Below, in pieces: positions 9,330-18,085 of a stretch of 64,000 nucleotides of DNA. A program made the translations under genes and the position numbers. Position 1 is the stretch's first letter. Every line of letters begins with the position of its first letter. The notes under the pieces were generated by a model. It was not told the origin of the DNA. It saw only the letters and a program-made list of their open reading frames with translations, and ran no database searches. Source of the stretch: Clostridium gallinarum (GTDB lineage Bacteria; Bacillota; Clostridia; Clostridiales; Clostridiaceae); the NCBI RefSeq assembly GCF_014836325.1, contig NZ_JACSQZ010000007.1, forward strand, positions 25,615 to 89,614, read 5' to 3'.

Positions 9330-9368
9330 CACAAGTTTCCACTTATGTAAATAAAGTAGTCACTTGTG
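9330..9368 (-). terminator. Possible terminator after fakA
   Basis: On the minus strand CACAAGT pairs with ACTTGTG across a loop that can also pair (AAGTG/ATAAGTGG region), followed by TTTTAATATTT. It lies between fakA and recG. It is weak and may allow read-through. Confidence 0.4.
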
Positions 9369-9389
9369 CTTTTATAAATTTATTTATAT

Positions 9390-11033
9390 TTATTCTACTG
9401 ACATTAAGAAATAATATAAAGGTTGTGCTCCTCTATAACATTGAACATCTAAATCTTCATATTTTTCCTCTACTTTTGCTGCAAATTCGTTAGCTTCTTC
9501 CTCTGAAACATCAGCACCATAGAAAATTGTAATTAATTCACTTTCATCATCTATCATTTCACTAAGAACTTCTTCAGCTACATCACAGTATGATGAACCA
9601 ACTTTCTTAATCTTTCCTTCGATTAATCCAAGCATATTTCCTTCTTTTATTTCTATTCCATCCATTTCTGTATCTCTTACAGCATAAGTTACAGAGCCTG
9701 TTTTAACCATTGACATTGTTTCTTTTAGGCTTTCTTCATTTTCATCTACTTCACTTTCAGGATTAAACATAGTTACACATGTTATACCTTGTGGAATAGT
9801 AGTTGTTGGAATAACTCTAACATCCTTATCTGAAATTTCTGCTGCTTGATTCGCAGACATTATTATATTCTTGTTATTAGGTAAAACAAAGATATGTTCA
9901 GCATTTAATTTTGAAATACACTCCATTATATCTTGAGTAGATGGGTTCATAGTTTGCCCACCTTCAATAACATAGTCTACTCCAAGGTCTTTAAATATAT
10001 TAGTTATTCCTTCTCCCATTGCAACTGCAACAAAAGCATATTTCTTTTCTTCTGCTTCTATAACTTCTTCTTTATTTTCATTTTTAAGATTATATTCTTC
10101 CTTACTTAGTAAAACTTCTCTATGTTCTTCTCTCATATTATCAATTTTTATCTTTGATAATTCTCCAAGCTTAACAGCTTTTGCTAATACAGCCCCTGGA
10201 TCATTTGTATGAATATGAACCTTTATAACATCTTCATATCCAACTACAACTTGAGAATCTCCCATAGGAATTATATCATCTCTAAATTTATCTGCATGAC
10301 TTGCATCAGCTAAAATTATAAACTCTGTACAATAACCAAATTTAATATCTATATCCTCAGTGCCTTGTGCTCCTTGCATTTTAGCTTCAGAAGGTTTGAT
10401 ATCTTTAATTTCAGCTTTTATATCATCCTTTAAAGCATCATACATTCCTTTTAAAATTATATATAATCCCATTCCACCTGAATCTACAACTTTTGCCTTT
10501 TTTAAAGCTGGTAATAATTCTGGAGTTTTGTCAAGCATTACTTTAGCTGCATTTACAACTACATCCATTAAATCTACTATATCTTTTACATCTGTTTCTA
10601 TAGCTGCTTCTGATGCTGCTCTTATAACTGAAAGTATTGTACCCTCTGTAGGTCTCATAACAGCTTTATAAGCTGAATTACTACCTTCTTTAAATGCAAT
10701 AGCAAGTTCTACTGCATTCACTTCTGTTTTTCCTTCTAATCCTTTAGATATACCTCTTAATATTTGAGAAAGAATAACTCCTGAATTTCCTCTTGCTCCC
10801 ATTAAAGCTCCCTTAGCTAGCTTTTTAGAAGCTTCAGCAATAGATTCAGTATTAAGTCCTTCTATTTCTTTTACAGCTGCCTTAAATGTAGCAGACATAT
10901 TAGTTCCAGTATCACCATCTGGTACTGGGAATACATTTAACGAGTTAACATATTCACTTTCTTCCAACAATCTATTACTAGCATTAACAACCATATTGTA
11001 AAAATTATGGCCATTTATTGTCTGATATTTCAT
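9390..11033 (-). CDS. fakA: Fatty acid kinase catalytic subunit FakA (DAK/DhaL family, YloV)
   Basis: FakA phosphorylates fatty acids held by a FakB (DegV) carrier so that they can enter phospholipid synthesis. The 547-residue protein has an N-terminal DhaL-type kinase domain with the Mg-ATP motif FPVPDGDTGTNM near residue 40 and GARGNSGVILSQ near 80, followed by a long C-terminal region of the YloV type. AGGAGG precedes the ATG. It is paired with an Asp23-family gene 12 bp upstream, the usual yloU-yloV arrangement. No fakB gene is in the window. Confidence 0.92.
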   Translation of the reverse strand: MKYQTINGHNFYNMVVNASNRLLEESEYVNSLNVFPVPDGDTGTNMSATFKAAVKEIEGLNTESIAEASKKLAKGALMGARGNSGVILSQILRGISKGLEGKTEVNAVELAIAFKEGSNSAYKAVMRPTEGTILSVIRAASEAAIETDVKDIVDLMDVVVNAAKVMLDKTPELLPALKKAKVVDSGGMGLYIILKGMYDALKDDIKAEIKDIKPSEAKMQGAQGTEDIDIKFGYCTEFIILADASHADKFRDDIIPMGDSQVVVGYEDVIKVHIHTNDPGAVLAKAVKLGELSKIKIDNMREEHREVLLSKEEYNLKNENKEEVIEAEEKKYAFVAVAMGEGITNIFKDLGVDYVIEGGQTMNPSTQDIMECISKLNAEHIFVLPNNKNIIMSANQAAEISDKDVRVIPTTTIPQGITCVTMFNPESEVDENEESLKETMSMVKTGSVTYAVRDTEMDGIEIKEGNMLGLIEGKIKKVGSSYCDVAEEVLSEMIDDESELITIFYGADVSEEEANEFAAKVEEKYEDLDVQCYRGAQPLYYFLMSVE

Positions 11034-11044
11034 CTTTTTACCTC

Positions 11045-11392
11045 CTAGACTCTAACTGCTTGAACATTTACTGTAACAGATGAAACTTTTAATCCAGTAA
11101 AGTTTTCCACACTATAACGTACCTTTTGTATAATATTATTGGCTATTTCAGAAATCTTTGTTCCATATTCAACCATAACATATAATTCTACAATTAATTT
11201 ATCATTATCAAATTTTAATTTTACACCCTTACTTAAATTTTCTATTCTCATTAATTCCCATAGTCCTTCTGTTGCATTCTTGGAAACCATACCTACAACA
11301 CCGTAGCATTCCATTGTTGATAATCCTACTATCTTTGCAAGTACCTCTTCAGAGTAATGTATATTTCCAAGTTCATTTGAATATCCTACCAT
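11045..11392 (-). CDS. Asp23/Gls24 family envelope protein (YloU-like)
   Basis: This 115-residue protein has the Asp23/Gls24 (DUF322) fold: GNIHYSEEVLAKIVGLSTMECYGV at the N-terminus, then VKLKFDNDKLIVELYVMVEYG and a C-terminal VSSVTVNVQAVRV. Members lie at the membrane and influence envelope stress or alkaline tolerance, but their biochemical role is unclear. It is the first gene of the asp23-fakA-recG group and has AAGGAGG before its ATG. Confidence 0.88.
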   Translation of the reverse strand: MVGYSNELGNIHYSEEVLAKIVGLSTMECYGVVGMVSKNATEGLWELMRIENLSKGVKLKFDNDKLIVELYVMVEYGTKISEIANNIIQKVRYSVENFTGLKVSSVTVNVQAVRV

Positions 11393-11425
11393 ACAGAATC
11401 CTCCTTATAATTATCTATACTCTCT

Positions 11426-11454
11426 ATTTTATATTACTTATATTTATTATTCAA
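11426..11454 (-). promoter_or_regulatory. SigA-type promoter for asp23-fakA-recG
   Basis: Minus-strand -35 TTGAAT (11449-11454), a 17-nt spacer and -10 TAAAAT (11426-11431), about 35 bp upstream of the ATG. Confidence 0.5.
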
Positions 11455-11568
11455 GTAAATATTACATAGCTATTATATGAAGATATCAATATATATATTA
11501 AAATATATATTAAAATATCTATTAAATTTAAAATAAAAAAAGTTTTTTCACTTTTTTACTATTTCCCC

Positions 11569-11598
11569 TTGCTTTTCTAAGCATTACTATGTTAAAAT
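11569..11598 (+). promoter_or_regulatory. Promoter for rpmB
   Basis: Plus-strand -35 TTGCTT (11569-11574), an 18-nt spacer and an extended -10, TG-T-TAAAAT (11590-11598), 55 bp before the GTG start of rpmB. Confidence 0.55.
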
Positions 11599-11652
11599 TT
11601 AATCTGTCCTATTGAAGAGAAATTATCTTCAAAAACAAGGAGGTGTTTTCAA

Positions 11653-11844
11653 GTGGCAAGAAGATGCGAAGTTTGTAATAAAGGGGTTGTATCTGGAACT
11701 CAATACTCCCACTCACATCGTCAATCAAAGAGAACTTGGGCTCCTAACATAAAGAGAGTAAAGGCTTTAGTTAACGGAACACCAAAGACAGTTCATGTAT
11801 GTACAAGATGCCTTAGATCTGGTAAGGTTCAAAGAGCAATATAA
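11653..11844 (+). CDS. rpmB: 50S ribosomal protein L28
   Basis: L28 of 63 residues, beginning MARRCEVCNKGVVSGTQYSH and ending HVCTRCLRSGKVQRAI. Both CxxC pairs of the zinc-binding (C+) form are present, so this is the cysteine-containing type. The start is GTG, preceded by AAGGAGGTG at 9 nt. It stands alone on the plus strand with its own promoter and a strong terminator, opposite the spoVM-thiN side, matching the rpmB/spoVM neighbourhood of Bacillus. Confidence 0.98.
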   Translation: MARRCEVCNKGVVSGTQYSHSHRQSKRTWAPNIKRVKALVNGTPKTVHVCTRCLRSGKVQRAI

Positions 11845-11858
11845 GTTCAAATAAAAAA

Positions 11859-11886
11859 TGCAATTGATTAATCAATTGCATTTTTT
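11859..11886 (+). terminator. Rho-independent terminator after rpmB, likely bidirectional
   Basis: A perfect 22-nt palindrome (11859-11880; arms TGCAATTGAT and ATCAATTGCA) is followed by TTTTTT and preceded by AAAAAA. It can therefore end rpmB transcripts and also spoVM transcripts from the opposite strand. Confidence 0.9.
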
Positions 11887-11921
11887 ATTTTATAAATTAA
11901 ATTTTTTATTTTTCCTATGTA

Positions 11922-11990
11922 TTACTTCCTTCTAAAAAATTTAATTAAATTAGATAAAAACTTAGGCAGTTTAATAGCTATAATCTTCAT
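11922..11990 (-). CDS. spoVM: Stage V sporulation protein SpoVM (22-residue microprotein)
   Basis: A 22-codon frame starts with ATG 6 nt after GGAGG and encodes MKIIAIKLPKFLSNLIKF followed by FRRK. SpoVM is an amphipathic helix that recognises the convex forespore membrane and anchors SpoIVA at the spore coat base. The signature IKLPKFL is intact, and the helix-bending proline at position 9, important for curvature sensing in Bacillus, is at residue 9 here. The C-terminus is shorter than the 26-residue Bacillus form. The location between rpmB and the thiN-rpe-rsgA genes matches the Bacillus neighbourhood. The partner gene spoIVA is at 29.1 kb. Confidence 0.9.
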   Translation of the reverse strand: MKIIAIKLPKFLSNLIKFFRRK

Positions 11991-12006
11991 ACTTTCCTCC
12001 ATTAAA

Positions 12007-12057
12007 AATCACTCATCTATTTATTACATTGTATGCAAATAAATAAAATGAGTGATT
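12007..12057 (-). terminator. Hairpin after thiN
   Basis: AATCACTCAT (12007-12016) pairs with ATGAGTGATT (12048-12057), with extra A/T pairing of AATAAAT-type bases inside. On the minus strand it is followed by TTTTAA. It separates thiN from spoVM and is a moderate terminator at best. Confidence 0.5.
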
Positions 12058-12062
12058 AATTT

Positions 12063-12698
12063 TTAATCTTTTGTATAAAGAACCATTACTATTCCACTAT
12101 CAAAAGTTATATTTATCTTTTCTTCCATAAATTCGTTTGATGTAGTTAAGCTATCACCTAATTTTAAATTATAATTACTTAAATTATATTTAGCTCCATT
12201 TATATTAAAATTTTTAACTTCTTCACAATATGCATGGAAAGAAATTGTATCGCCTATATTTCCATATAAGGTTCTAGGCTTATCAATTAAAAAAATATAA
12301 TTATTATCATCTATTACTTTTACTAATATGGATTTTCTAAGCCCCCTTAGCATAAGTCCAAAGTTACTTAGGGAATGATCATACCTAGTACCAGTAGCTC
12401 CTAATAATATTATTTCAGTGGCTCCCTTTTCTACAGCTAAATTATATGCTATTTCTGTATCAGTATAATCCTTTTCTCTTTTAAATTTAATTTTCCTTTT
12501 AGCTTTATTTTCAAGTGAATTTATTATATTAGCATCAGCTGAATCAAAATCACCTAAAATATAATCAGGAGTAATATTATATTTATATAATACCTCACAG
12601 CCTTTATCTGCACCAATTATTAAATTAGCATCTTTAATTTCCTTAAACAATATATCTTTTGAAGGCTCTTTTCCTCCTGATATAATAACTGCTTTCAT
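12063..12698 (-). CDS. thiN: Thiamine pyrophosphokinase
   Basis: ThiN transfers pyrophosphate from ATP to thiamine, giving TPP. The 211-residue protein shows ISGGKEPSKD near the start, GADKGCEVLYKYNITPDYILGDFDS around residues 30-52, and DYTDTEIAYNLAVEKGATEI near 80, which form the catalytic domain. A C-terminal thiamine-binding beta domain follows. Its Shine-Dalgarno AGAGGT lies inside the last codons of rpe, 4 bp upstream, so translation is coupled. It is the last gene of rsgA-rpe-thiN, the same order as in Bacillus. Confidence 0.94.
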   Translation of the reverse strand: MKAVIISGGKEPSKDILFKEIKDANLIIGADKGCEVLYKYNITPDYILGDFDSADANIINSLENKAKRKIKFKREKDYTDTEIAYNLAVEKGATEIILLGATGTRYDHSLSNFGLMLRGLRKSILVKVIDDNNYIFLIDKPRTLYGNIGDTISFHAYCEEVKNFNINGAKYNLSNYNLKLGDSLTTSNEFMEEKINITFDSGIVMVLYTKD

Positions 12699-12702
12699 TT
12701 TA

Positions 12703-13347
12703 TTAACCTCTTATTGCTTCTATATTTTCCTTAAGATTTCCATCTCTAAATATAGCAGAACCCGCTACTAAAACATTTGCCCCTGCTTCGATTATAGACT
12801 TAGAGTTATTTTTATCAACTCCTCCATCTACTTCTATAAGCAAATCTTTATTTTTATTTAAACTCATTTCCTTAACTTCTTTAATTTTATTTAAAGAGTA
12901 TGGAATAAACTTCTGTCCTCCAAAGCCTGGATTAACTGACATGATTAAAACTAAATCTAATTTTTCAATTATATCATTTAATACCCATGTTGGAGTTCCA
13001 GGATTTAATGAAACTCCTGCCTTAATTCCTTTTGACTTTATGTATTCAATTGCTCTATCTATATGTTTTTCTGATTCATAATGTATAGTTATTATATCAG
13101 CACCAGCTTCAATAAAATCATCTATGTATCTTGATGGATTTTCTATCATTAGATGAACATCAAAAATCTTTTCTGTTTTATTTCTAATTGATTTTATTAC
13201 AGGTAATCCAAAGCTTATATTAGGAACAAAGTTTCCATCCATTACATCTATATGAATAAAATCTGCTCCTGCCTTATCTACATTTATAACATCTTCTCCT
13301 AACTTCGAAAAATCAGCTGATAGTATTGATGGTGATATTTTTACCAT
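12703..13347 (-). CDS. rpe: Ribulose-phosphate 3-epimerase
   Basis: Rpe interconverts ribulose 5-phosphate and xylulose 5-phosphate in the pentose phosphate pathway. The 214-residue TIM barrel starts [20 protein letters not shown] and contains [16 protein letters not shown] with the metal-binding His and Asp, [26 protein letters not shown] and VDGGV, all standard. GAGGGGGA precedes the start, and the gene overlaps the end of rsgA by 7 bp. Confidence 0.97.
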   Translation of the reverse strand: MVKISPSILSADFSKLGEDVINVDKAGADFIHIDVMDGNFVPNISFGLPVIKSIRNKTEKIFDVHLMIENPSRYIDDFIEAGADIITIHYESEKHIDRAIEYIKSKGIKAGVSLNPGTPTWVLNDIIEKLDLVLIMSVNPGFGGQKFIPYSLNKIKEVKEMSLNKNKDLLIEVDGGVDKNNSKSIIEAGANVLVAGSAIFRDGNLKENIEAIRG

Positions 13348-14210
13348 TTGTACTTTTCCCCCTCTTGTAGTTCTTCTAATATTCTAATATAAAAATTATA
13401 TCTATATTCATTTATTTCACCTTCACTTAATGCTTTTTTAACTGCACATTGTGGTTCTTTATTATGAAGGCATCCTCTAAATTTACAACTATGATTATAT
13501 TCTTCAAATTCCGGGAAACTATATCTAAGATTTTCTTTATCCATAAAACTAATATCTATATTTGAAAATCCTGGGCTATCAACTAAATAGCCTTCCTCAA
13601 TTTCAATAAGCTCACTATGTCTTGTTGTATGCTTTCCTCTACCTATTTTCTCTGATACAGAACCTGTCTCCATATGAGTTCTATTTATAAGTGTATTTAT
13701 AAGTGTTGATTTTCCAGCTCCAGAAGGACCACATAAAACTGTTTCCTCTCCTTTTAACCTTTCCTTAAGCATATCTATTCCTATTCCCTCTTTAGCGTTT
13801 ATAAATAAAACATCATATCCTATATCATTAATTTTATTTTTTATTTCTTCTCTTTCTTTTTCACTTGCTAAATCTACTTTATTTAAACATACTATTGCTT
13901 TTATATTATTATATTCACATAAAATTAAAAATCTATTTAAAAGATCGAAATTTATATCTGGATTTTTTATTGCAAATACCACAAAAGCCTGAGTAACATT
14001 TGCAACTGTAGGTCTTATTAATTCTGAAGTTCTATCAAATATCTCTTCAATTACACCTTTTCCATTAGAAACATTAATAAGAACATTATCACCAACCATA
14101 GGTTTCATATCCTTATGTCTAAATTTCCCTCTAGCTTTACATTCTATAATTTCATCTTTAGTTTTAACATAGTAAAACCCACCGATACCTTTTATTATTT
14201 TTCCTTCCAT
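13341..14210 (-). CDS. rsgA: Ribosome small-subunit-dependent GTPase A
   Basis: RsgA is a circularly permuted GTPase that checks late maturation of the 30S subunit. The 289 residues show an N-terminal OB domain, the G4 motif CLNKVDL near residue 120, G1 [12 protein letters not shown] near 170, the switch with GRGKHTTRH near 195, and G3 DSPGF near 218. A C-terminal zinc knuckle ([16 protein letters not shown]) follows. A good AGGAGG precedes the ATG. The gene has its own likely promoter after the prkC terminator. In Bacillus the same prkC-rsgA-rpe-thiN order occurs. Confidence 0.97.
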   Translation of the reverse strand: MEGKIIKGIGGFYYVKTKDEIIECKARGKFRHKDMKPMVGDNVLINVSNGKGVIEEIFDRTSELIRPTVANVTQAFVVFAIKNPDINFDLLNRFLILCEYNNIKAIVCLNKVDLASEKEREEIKNKINDIGYDVLFINAKEGIGIDMLKERLKGEETVLCGPSGAGKSTLINTLINRTHMETGSVSEKIGRGKHTTRHSELIEIEEGYLVDSPGFSNIDISFMDKENLRYSFPEFEEYNHSCKFRGCLHNKEPQCAVKKALSEGEINEYRYNFYIRILEELQEGEKYKW

Positions 14211-14241
14211 AATTCCTCCAAATATTTTTATCTTTATATTT

Positions 14242-14271
14242 ATAATAAACAGATTACAATAAAAAATGCAA
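14242..14271 (-). promoter_or_regulatory. Promoter for rsgA-rpe-thiN
   Basis: Minus-strand -35 TTGCAT (14266-14271), 18 nt and -10 TATTAT (14242-14247), about 30 bp before rsgA and just after the prkC terminator. Confidence 0.45.
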
Positions 14272-14283
14272 ATATTTTTTCAC

Positions 14284-14310
14284 AAAAAAGAATCAGCTTA
14301 AAGCTGATTC
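14284..14310 (-). terminator. Terminator after prkC
   Basis: GAATCAGCTT pairs with AAGCTGATTC (14290-14310) and on the minus strand is followed by TTTTTT. It closes the long yicC-to-prkC block. Confidence 0.85.
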
Positions 14311-14312
14311 CT

Positions 14313-16310
14313 TTAGTTATTATTCCCATTATTATTTTCAGAACCGTTATGCCCACTATTATTTCCAGCACTATTTCCATTATTATTTTGAGGATTTTCT
14401 GATTCTACTTTTTTAGTGTTTATAGTAATGGTTCCACCTTTTTCAACCTTCTCTGTAAAACCTGTAACTATTGCATCATCTTGATTAGGTCCATTTACCT
14501 CTACTTTAAATCCAGCACCTTCAGCTCTAGACTTAGCCACTATAAGAGTTTGATTTTCAGCTAATCCAACTTCATTTCTAATATCAACTAGAGGCACTTC
14601 ATATTTTCCTACTGTTATTGTAACAGTAGCTCCTTCTTGTAACTTCTTTCCCTGATTATCTTGAGATAGCACTATACCATCTTTAGATTCATCATGTGTT
14701 ACTTCTTCAATAACTTTAACCTCAAAGCCTTTTAATGCTTCCTTTGCATCAGCTAATGTCTTATCTATTACATTTGCAACATCTATGAATTTAGTTTCTG
14801 GCCCTTTACTAATTACTATATTTATTTCAGTATTTTTGCTTATCTTTGTTCCAGCTGCTGGATTTTGTCTTATAAAATATCCTACTTCAATAGTATCATT
14901 ATACTCTTCAGTTATAATATAATTATTTAATCCCTTAGACTTTAAAGTTTGCTCAATTGTTGTTTTTTCATAATTTCTAACATCAGGCATATCTATTTGC
15001 TCTTCTCCAGCTGATACTATAACATTTATTACAGTTCCTTTTTTAACCTTCATACCTGCCTTAGGATCTGTTTCTAATATAGTATTTTCTGGTTTATCAC
15101 TTTTCTCAGTAGTCTTAATCTCTAGCTTAAGACCTAAAGCTTCAAATTGCTTTTTAGCATCATCAAACTTACTTCCAACTATATTAGGAACCTCTATCTC
15201 TTTGCTATTACCAGTTCCCCCTGCTAAGAAAAATCCTACAGAACCTAAAATTAATATTATTAAAATAACCCCAATAGATATTAATATTTTCTTTAAAGTT
15301 TTTTTATTATTTTTCTTCTTAGGTTTATCCTCATAATCATCATCAAAATCTTCATCATATTCATCATCAAAATCTTCATCATCATAATAATCATCTTCTG
15401 CCTTAGAAATATTAGATGACTTTATTGTATTTATAGGTGCCATTATAATTGTGTTATCATTATTATTAATATTATCTCCAATTATAATATCAGGATTCTC
15501 TTGGATTTTTTGTAAATCTTGAATTATTTCCTTAGCATTTTGATATCTCTTTATCGGCTCTTTTTTAATTGCTTTAAGTATTAATTTATTTAAGCTATCT
15601 GGAATAGCACTATTTATATTTTTAGGTGGAACTGGCTCTTCTTGTAAATGCTTTAAAGCAACAGTAACTGGCGAGTCGCCTTCAAAGGGTAACCTTCCTG
15701 TTACCATTTCATATAACACTATTCCAAATGAATATATATCAGATCTAAAATCTATATATGTTCCCTTTGCCTGCTCCGGTGAAAGATAATGAGCTGAACC
15801 AATAATACTTGTAGTATTAGTTATTGTTTGAGAGTCAGTAGATTTAGCTATCCCAAAATCTGTAACCTTTACTTCACCTGCTTCTGTAACTAAAATATTT
15901 TGCGGCTTTATATCCCTATGAATTATATTATTTCTATGTGCACAGTCTAATGCTTTTGCTATTTGAAGAGCTATTTTTATAGCAGTAGTATAACTAAGCT
16001 TTCCACTATAATTAATTAACTCTTTTAAAGTTTTTCCGCTTACATATTCCATTACTATATAATCTATATCTTCTTGAGTTCCAACATCTAGTATATTTAC
16101 TATATTAGTATCTGATAAATTTGCAATGGCAGTTGCTTCTCTCTTAAATTTTTGGGCTATTTCCTCATTGTCTGCAAATTGCTTTTTTAATATTTTTACT
16201 GCCACAAATCTATTTAGCTTATTACATTTTGCTTTATAGACTTCAGACATTCCGCCCTCCCCTATTTTTTCAAGAAGTTCATATCTACCACCTAAAATAA
16301 TTCCGTTCAT
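14313..16310 (-). CDS. prkC: PASTA-domain serine/threonine kinase PrkC
   Basis: PrkC is a membrane kinase that senses muropeptides or lipid II and phosphorylates division, wall and spore-germination targets. With the ATG at 16310 (SD GGAGAGGTG) it has 665 residues. Its Hanks kinase domain covers about 12-270, with GEGGMSEV, the HRDIKPQNIL catalytic loop, DFG and the SPEQ activation segment. A strikingly acidic Asp/Glu run (about 310-330) and a lysine cluster precede one membrane segment near 345-365. Three clear PASTA repeats and a fourth, more divergent one follow. The extreme C-terminus is an Asn/Gly/Ser tail of about 25 residues. The phosphatase gene stp is immediately upstream. Confidence 0.95.
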   Translation of the reverse strand: MNGIILGGRYELLEKIGEGGMSEVYKAKCNKLNRFVAVKILKKQFADNEEIAQKFKREATAIANLSDTNIVNILDVGTQEDIDYIVMEYVSGKTLKELINYSGKLSYTTAIKIALQIAKALDCAHRNNIIHRDIKPQNILVTEAGEVKVTDFGIAKSTDSQTITNTTSIIGSAHYLSPEQAKGTYIDFRSDIYSFGIVLYEMVTGRLPFEGDSPVTVALKHLQEEPVPPKNINSAIPDSLNKLILKAIKKEPIKRYQNAKEIIQDLQKIQENPDIIIGDNINNNDNTIIMAPINTIKSSNISKAEDDYYDDEDFDDEYDEDFDDDYEDKPKKKNNKKTLKKILISIGVILIILILGSVGFFLAGGTGNSKEIEVPNIVGSKFDDAKKQFEALGLKLEIKTTEKSDKPENTILETDPKAGMKVKKGTVINVIVSAGEEQIDMPDVRNYEKTTIEQTLKSKGLNNYIITEEYNDTIEVGYFIRQNPAAGTKISKNTEINIVISKGPETKFIDVANVIDKTLADAKEALKGFEVKVIEEVTHDESKDGIVLSQDNQGKKLQEGATVTITVGKYEVPLVDIRNEVGLAENQTLIVAKSRAEGAGFKVEVNGPNQDDAIVTGFTEKVEKGGTITINTKKVESENPQNNNGNSAGNNSGHNGSENNNGNNN

Positions 16311-16311
16311 A

Positions 16312-17037
16312 TTACACCTCTCCTCCAAATAACATTACTGTTATATTGTCTCTTCCACCATTAAACTTAGCACTTTCTATAAGTTTTTCACAAATATTTT
16401 GTATTTCTTTTTCTTCAATATCAAAATTTAATACATTTTCCAAATTAATTTCGTTAGTAAGCCCATCACTACACATTAAGAAAAATTCAAATTTACTTTT
16501 TCCCACTTCAAATAAATCAACTTTCACATCCTCTTCTGTACCAACAGCTCTTGTAATAACATTTTTTTGAGGATGATTAATTGCTTGCTCTTTTGAAATA
16601 CTTCCACAATCTAAAAGTTCTTGTACTAAAGAATGATCTTTAGTTATTTTTGTAATCTTTCTATCCTTTATTCCAAAGCAGGAGCTATCCCCAATATTAG
16701 CTACCACACTTATTTCTTTTGTTATAAGACATGCTACTAAAGTAGTGCCCATCCCATTATAAGTATCTGAGCAATGAGATAAATTATATACCTTTAAATT
16801 AGCATATTTCATAGCTTTTTCTAATAAATCTTTATGGTTATAAAGATTTATATTTTCTTTTATATATTTTATAAGAGCTTTAGAGGCCGTTTTGCTTGCA
16901 ATTTCACCTGCATTATGACCTCCCATCCCATCTGCTAAAACATAAATCTTATAATTATCATCTTCATAATACTCAGCATAATCCTCATTTAAGGTTCTTA
17001 TATTACCTAAATCACTTTTTATACCAGTCACCAACAC
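16312..17037 (-). CDS. stp: PP2C-type serine/threonine phosphatase (Stp/PrpC)
   Basis: Stp reverses PrkC-type phosphorylation. The 241-residue protein has the PPM metal motifs: VLADGMGGHNAGEIAS near residue 33, NIGDSSCFG near 118, MCSDGLTNEI near 189 and GGRDNITVML at the C-terminus. It begins in the usual way with a G-x-x-R-x-x-NED segment (SDLGNIRTLNEDY). Its last codons (GGAGGAGAGG) form the Shine-Dalgarno of prkC, so phosphatase and kinase are translationally coupled. Confidence 0.95.
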   Translation of the reverse strand: MLVTGIKSDLGNIRTLNEDYAEYYEDDNYKIYVLADGMGGHNAGEIASKTASKALIKYIKENINLYNHKDLLEKAMKYANLKVYNLSHCSDTYNGMGTTLVACLITKEISVVANIGDSSCFGIKDRKITKITKDHSLVQELLDCGSISKEQAINHPQKNVITRAVGTEEDVKVDLFEVGKSKFEFFLMCSDGLTNEINLENVLNFDIEEKEIQNICEKLIESAKFNGGRDNITVMLFGGEV

Positions 17038-17045
17038 CCACTCCT

Positions 17046-18077
17046 CTAATTTTTAGTCTTTAAGAAGTTTCTCCTTAATTGACCGCAAGCAGCATTTATA
17101 TCATTACCCATTTCTCTTCTTACTGTAACATCTAAACCATGTTCACTTACAATTTTCTCAAATTCTTCTATAGTTTTCTTAGAAGGTCTTTTTAAAGTGT
17201 TTTCTTTTATTTCATTTACAGGTATTAAATTAATATGACATTGTCTTCCCTTTAATAATTTGGATAAAGATTTTGCATCTTCCTTTCCATCATTAACTCC
17301 AGATACTAAAGAATATTCAAAAGTTATACGTCTACCTGTCTTTTCAAAATAATAATCACAAGCTTCTAAAATTTCTTTAATAGAATATTTATTAGCTATA
17401 GGCATTATTTGCCTTCTTTTCTCATCACTAAAAGCATGAAGTGATATTGCTAATGTAATACTATATCCCTTATCTGCTAATTCATAAATCTTAGGCACAA
17501 TACCACAAGTAGAAAGTGTTATATGTCTTTGACCTATATTAAGTCCATAATCAGCATTAACTAAATCTAAAAACTTAGTTACATTGTCATAATTATCTAA
17601 AGGTTCTCCACTTCCCATTAATACTATATTAGAAATTCTTTCACCTAGAACCTTTTGAGCAACTATTACTTCTGATAATATTTCTCCTGCTGTTAAGTTT
17701 CTAACTCTACCTTCTAAAGTTGAAGCACAAAACTTACATCCCATTCTACAACCAATTTGAGTAGAAATACATATAGAATTACCATATTTATATTTCATAA
17801 TAACACTTTCAATTATATTTCCATCTTTAAATGCAAATAATATCTTTTTTGTTCCATCTAAAGTTGATTCATATTCTTCTACAACTTCTGGAACTCCTAT
17901 GTAAAAATTCTCCTTCATCTTTTCTATTAAAGACTTTGGTAAATTTTTCATATCATCAAATTCCCAAACATTTTTATAAATCCACGAAAAAATTTGCTTA
18001 GCTCTAAAAGCACTTTCTCCATTTTCTTTCATCCACACTGAAATTTCGTCTAAATTGTAATCTAAAATATTTTCCAT
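17046..18077 (-). CDS. rlmN: 23S rRNA (adenine2503-C2)-methyltransferase RlmN
   Basis: RlmN is a radical-SAM enzyme that methylates C2 of A2503 in 23S rRNA (and A37 of some tRNAs). The 343 residues carry the CxxxCxxC cluster motif in [11 protein letters not shown] near residue 112, [12 protein letters not shown] near 165 and, near the C-terminus, the acceptor cysteine in NAACGQLR. It lies 8-9 bp from both rsmB and stp in the same operon. Confidence 0.97.
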   Translation of the reverse strand: MENILDYNLDEISVWMKENGESAFRAKQIFSWIYKNVWEFDDMKNLPKSLIEKMKENFYIGVPEVVEEYESTLDGTKKILFAFKDGNIIESVIMKYKYGNSICISTQIGCRMGCKFCASTLEGRVRNLTAGEILSEVIVAQKVLGERISNIVLMGSGEPLDNYDNVTKFLDLVNADYGLNIGQRHITLSTCGIVPKIYELADKGYSITLAISLHAFSDEKRRQIMPIANKYSIKEILEACDYYFEKTGRRITFEYSLVSGVNDGKEDAKSLSKLLKGRQCHINLIPVNEIKENTLKRPSKKTIEEFEKIVSEHGLDVTVRREMGNDINAACGQLRRNFLKTKN

Positions 18078-18085
18078 TATATCAC

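Noticed and set aside
9248..9493. Plus-strand 81-codon frame spanning the fakA-recG gap
   Set aside because: It overlaps the coding sequence of recG and fakA on the other strand, has no ribosome-binding site and reads as low-complexity hydrophobic residues.
14313..14390. Asn/Gly repeats at the 3' end of prkC as a simple-sequence repeat or misassembly
   Set aside because: The stretch is irregular, in frame, and followed by a normal stop and terminator.
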